Source: Oceanospirillaceae bacterium UBA2001 (GTDB lineage Bacteria; Pseudomonadota; Gammaproteobacteria; Pseudomonadales; Balneatricaceae). From it: a DNA stretch of 6,480 bases. The DNA is taken from assembly GCA_002335115.1 (NCBI GenBank), contig DDCR01000051.1, positions 1 through 6,480 on the forward strand. The letters run 5' to 3'. The notes beneath the pieces were generated by a model. The model saw only the letters and a program-made list of their open reading frames with translations, made no database searches and was not told where the DNA came from. This document shows positions 6,426 to 6,480 of this stretch, piece after piece; position 1 is the first letter of the stretch; each line of letters begins with the position of its first letter. The position numbers were made by a program, and so were the translations under genes.

Positions 6426-6480
6426 GAGGCATCTCCTTGCTGCTCTTCTGGGGTTACTTTAGCTTTAGTTTTGGGTTTAG
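6422..6480 (-). CDS. soxD: Sarcosine oxidase delta subunit, C-terminal end (partial, 5' part outside window)
   Basis: The last 19 codons and TGA (6424-6422) of a gene read KPKTKAKVTPEEQQGDAS. The Lys- and Glu-rich, disordered-looking tail is compatible with the variable, charged C-terminus of SoxD, the roughly 100-aa delta subunit that binds zinc in the tetramer. The assignment rests mainly on the conserved gene order soxB-soxD-soxA-soxG and on the ATGA overlap with soxA. The conserved zinc-binding cysteines lie outside the window, so the identity cannot be confirmed from this fragment alone. Confidence 0.75.
   Translation of the reverse strand, partial: KPKTKAKVTPEEQQGDAS
6433..6437 (-). 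promoter_or_regulatory. soxA Shine-Dalgarno inside the soxD end
   Basis: AGGAG lies seven bases before the soxA ATG (6425-6423) and inside the last codons of soxD. The match is strong and confirms the ATG that overlaps the soxD stop as the true soxA start. Confidence 0.85.

Noticed and set aside
1..6480. Mobile element, CRISPR, defence island, riboswitch or RNA gene
   Set aside because: I found no terminal inverted repeats, transposase motifs, spaced repeats, tRNA-like folds or glycine-riboswitch-like leader. The non-coding stretches are short and mostly explained.

Overview
The window reads as chromosomal DNA of a Gram-negative heterotroph, most likely a marine gammaproteobacterium. The reasons are a moderate base composition, a small tryptophan-rich TIGR02450/DUF2389 protein (a family known mainly from marine gammaproteobacteria and cyanobacteria), and a soxBDAG-type sarcosine oxidase operon. 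This placement is inference from gene content; no marker gene is present. All six genes lie on the minus strand, so transcription runs from high to low coordinates.

Right part (2777-6480): the distal part of a heterotetrameric sarcosine oxidase operon. In transcription order it holds the last 19 codons of a probable soxD, then full-length soxA (999 aa) and soxG (204 aa). The genes overlap (ATGA at soxD/soxA, 8 bp at soxA/soxG), each downstream gene has a strong Shine-Dalgarno sequence inside the preceding gene, and a clear intrinsic terminator lies just after soxG. With SoxB, which must lie outside the window, these subunits oxidise sarcosine (N-methylglycine) to glycine, H2O2 and, with tetrahydrofolate, 5,10-methylene-tetrahydrofolate. 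This is the end of glycine-betaine/choline/creatine breakdown.

Middle (1070-2477): after a 439-bp non-coding gap come a GNAT acetyltransferase gene with its own likely extended -10 promoter, then a tightly coupled pair (TAATG overlap) of a 71-aa DUF2389 protein starting with GTG and a 193-aa isochorismatase-like cysteine hydrolase. The hydrolase stop codon lies in a perfect 13-bp tandem duplication that has probably altered the protein's C-terminal end.

Left part (1-1069): a 209-bp spacer with a plausible sigma-70 promoter, then the first 286 codons of an FAD-dependent oxidoreductase of the COG2509 type, which runs off the left edge.

I see no mobile element, CRISPR array, RNA gene, riboswitch or defence locus. 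The window looks like ordinary metabolic and housekeeping DNA. The findings are small-scale: gene-overlap architecture, a microduplication, and a few residue-level deviations.
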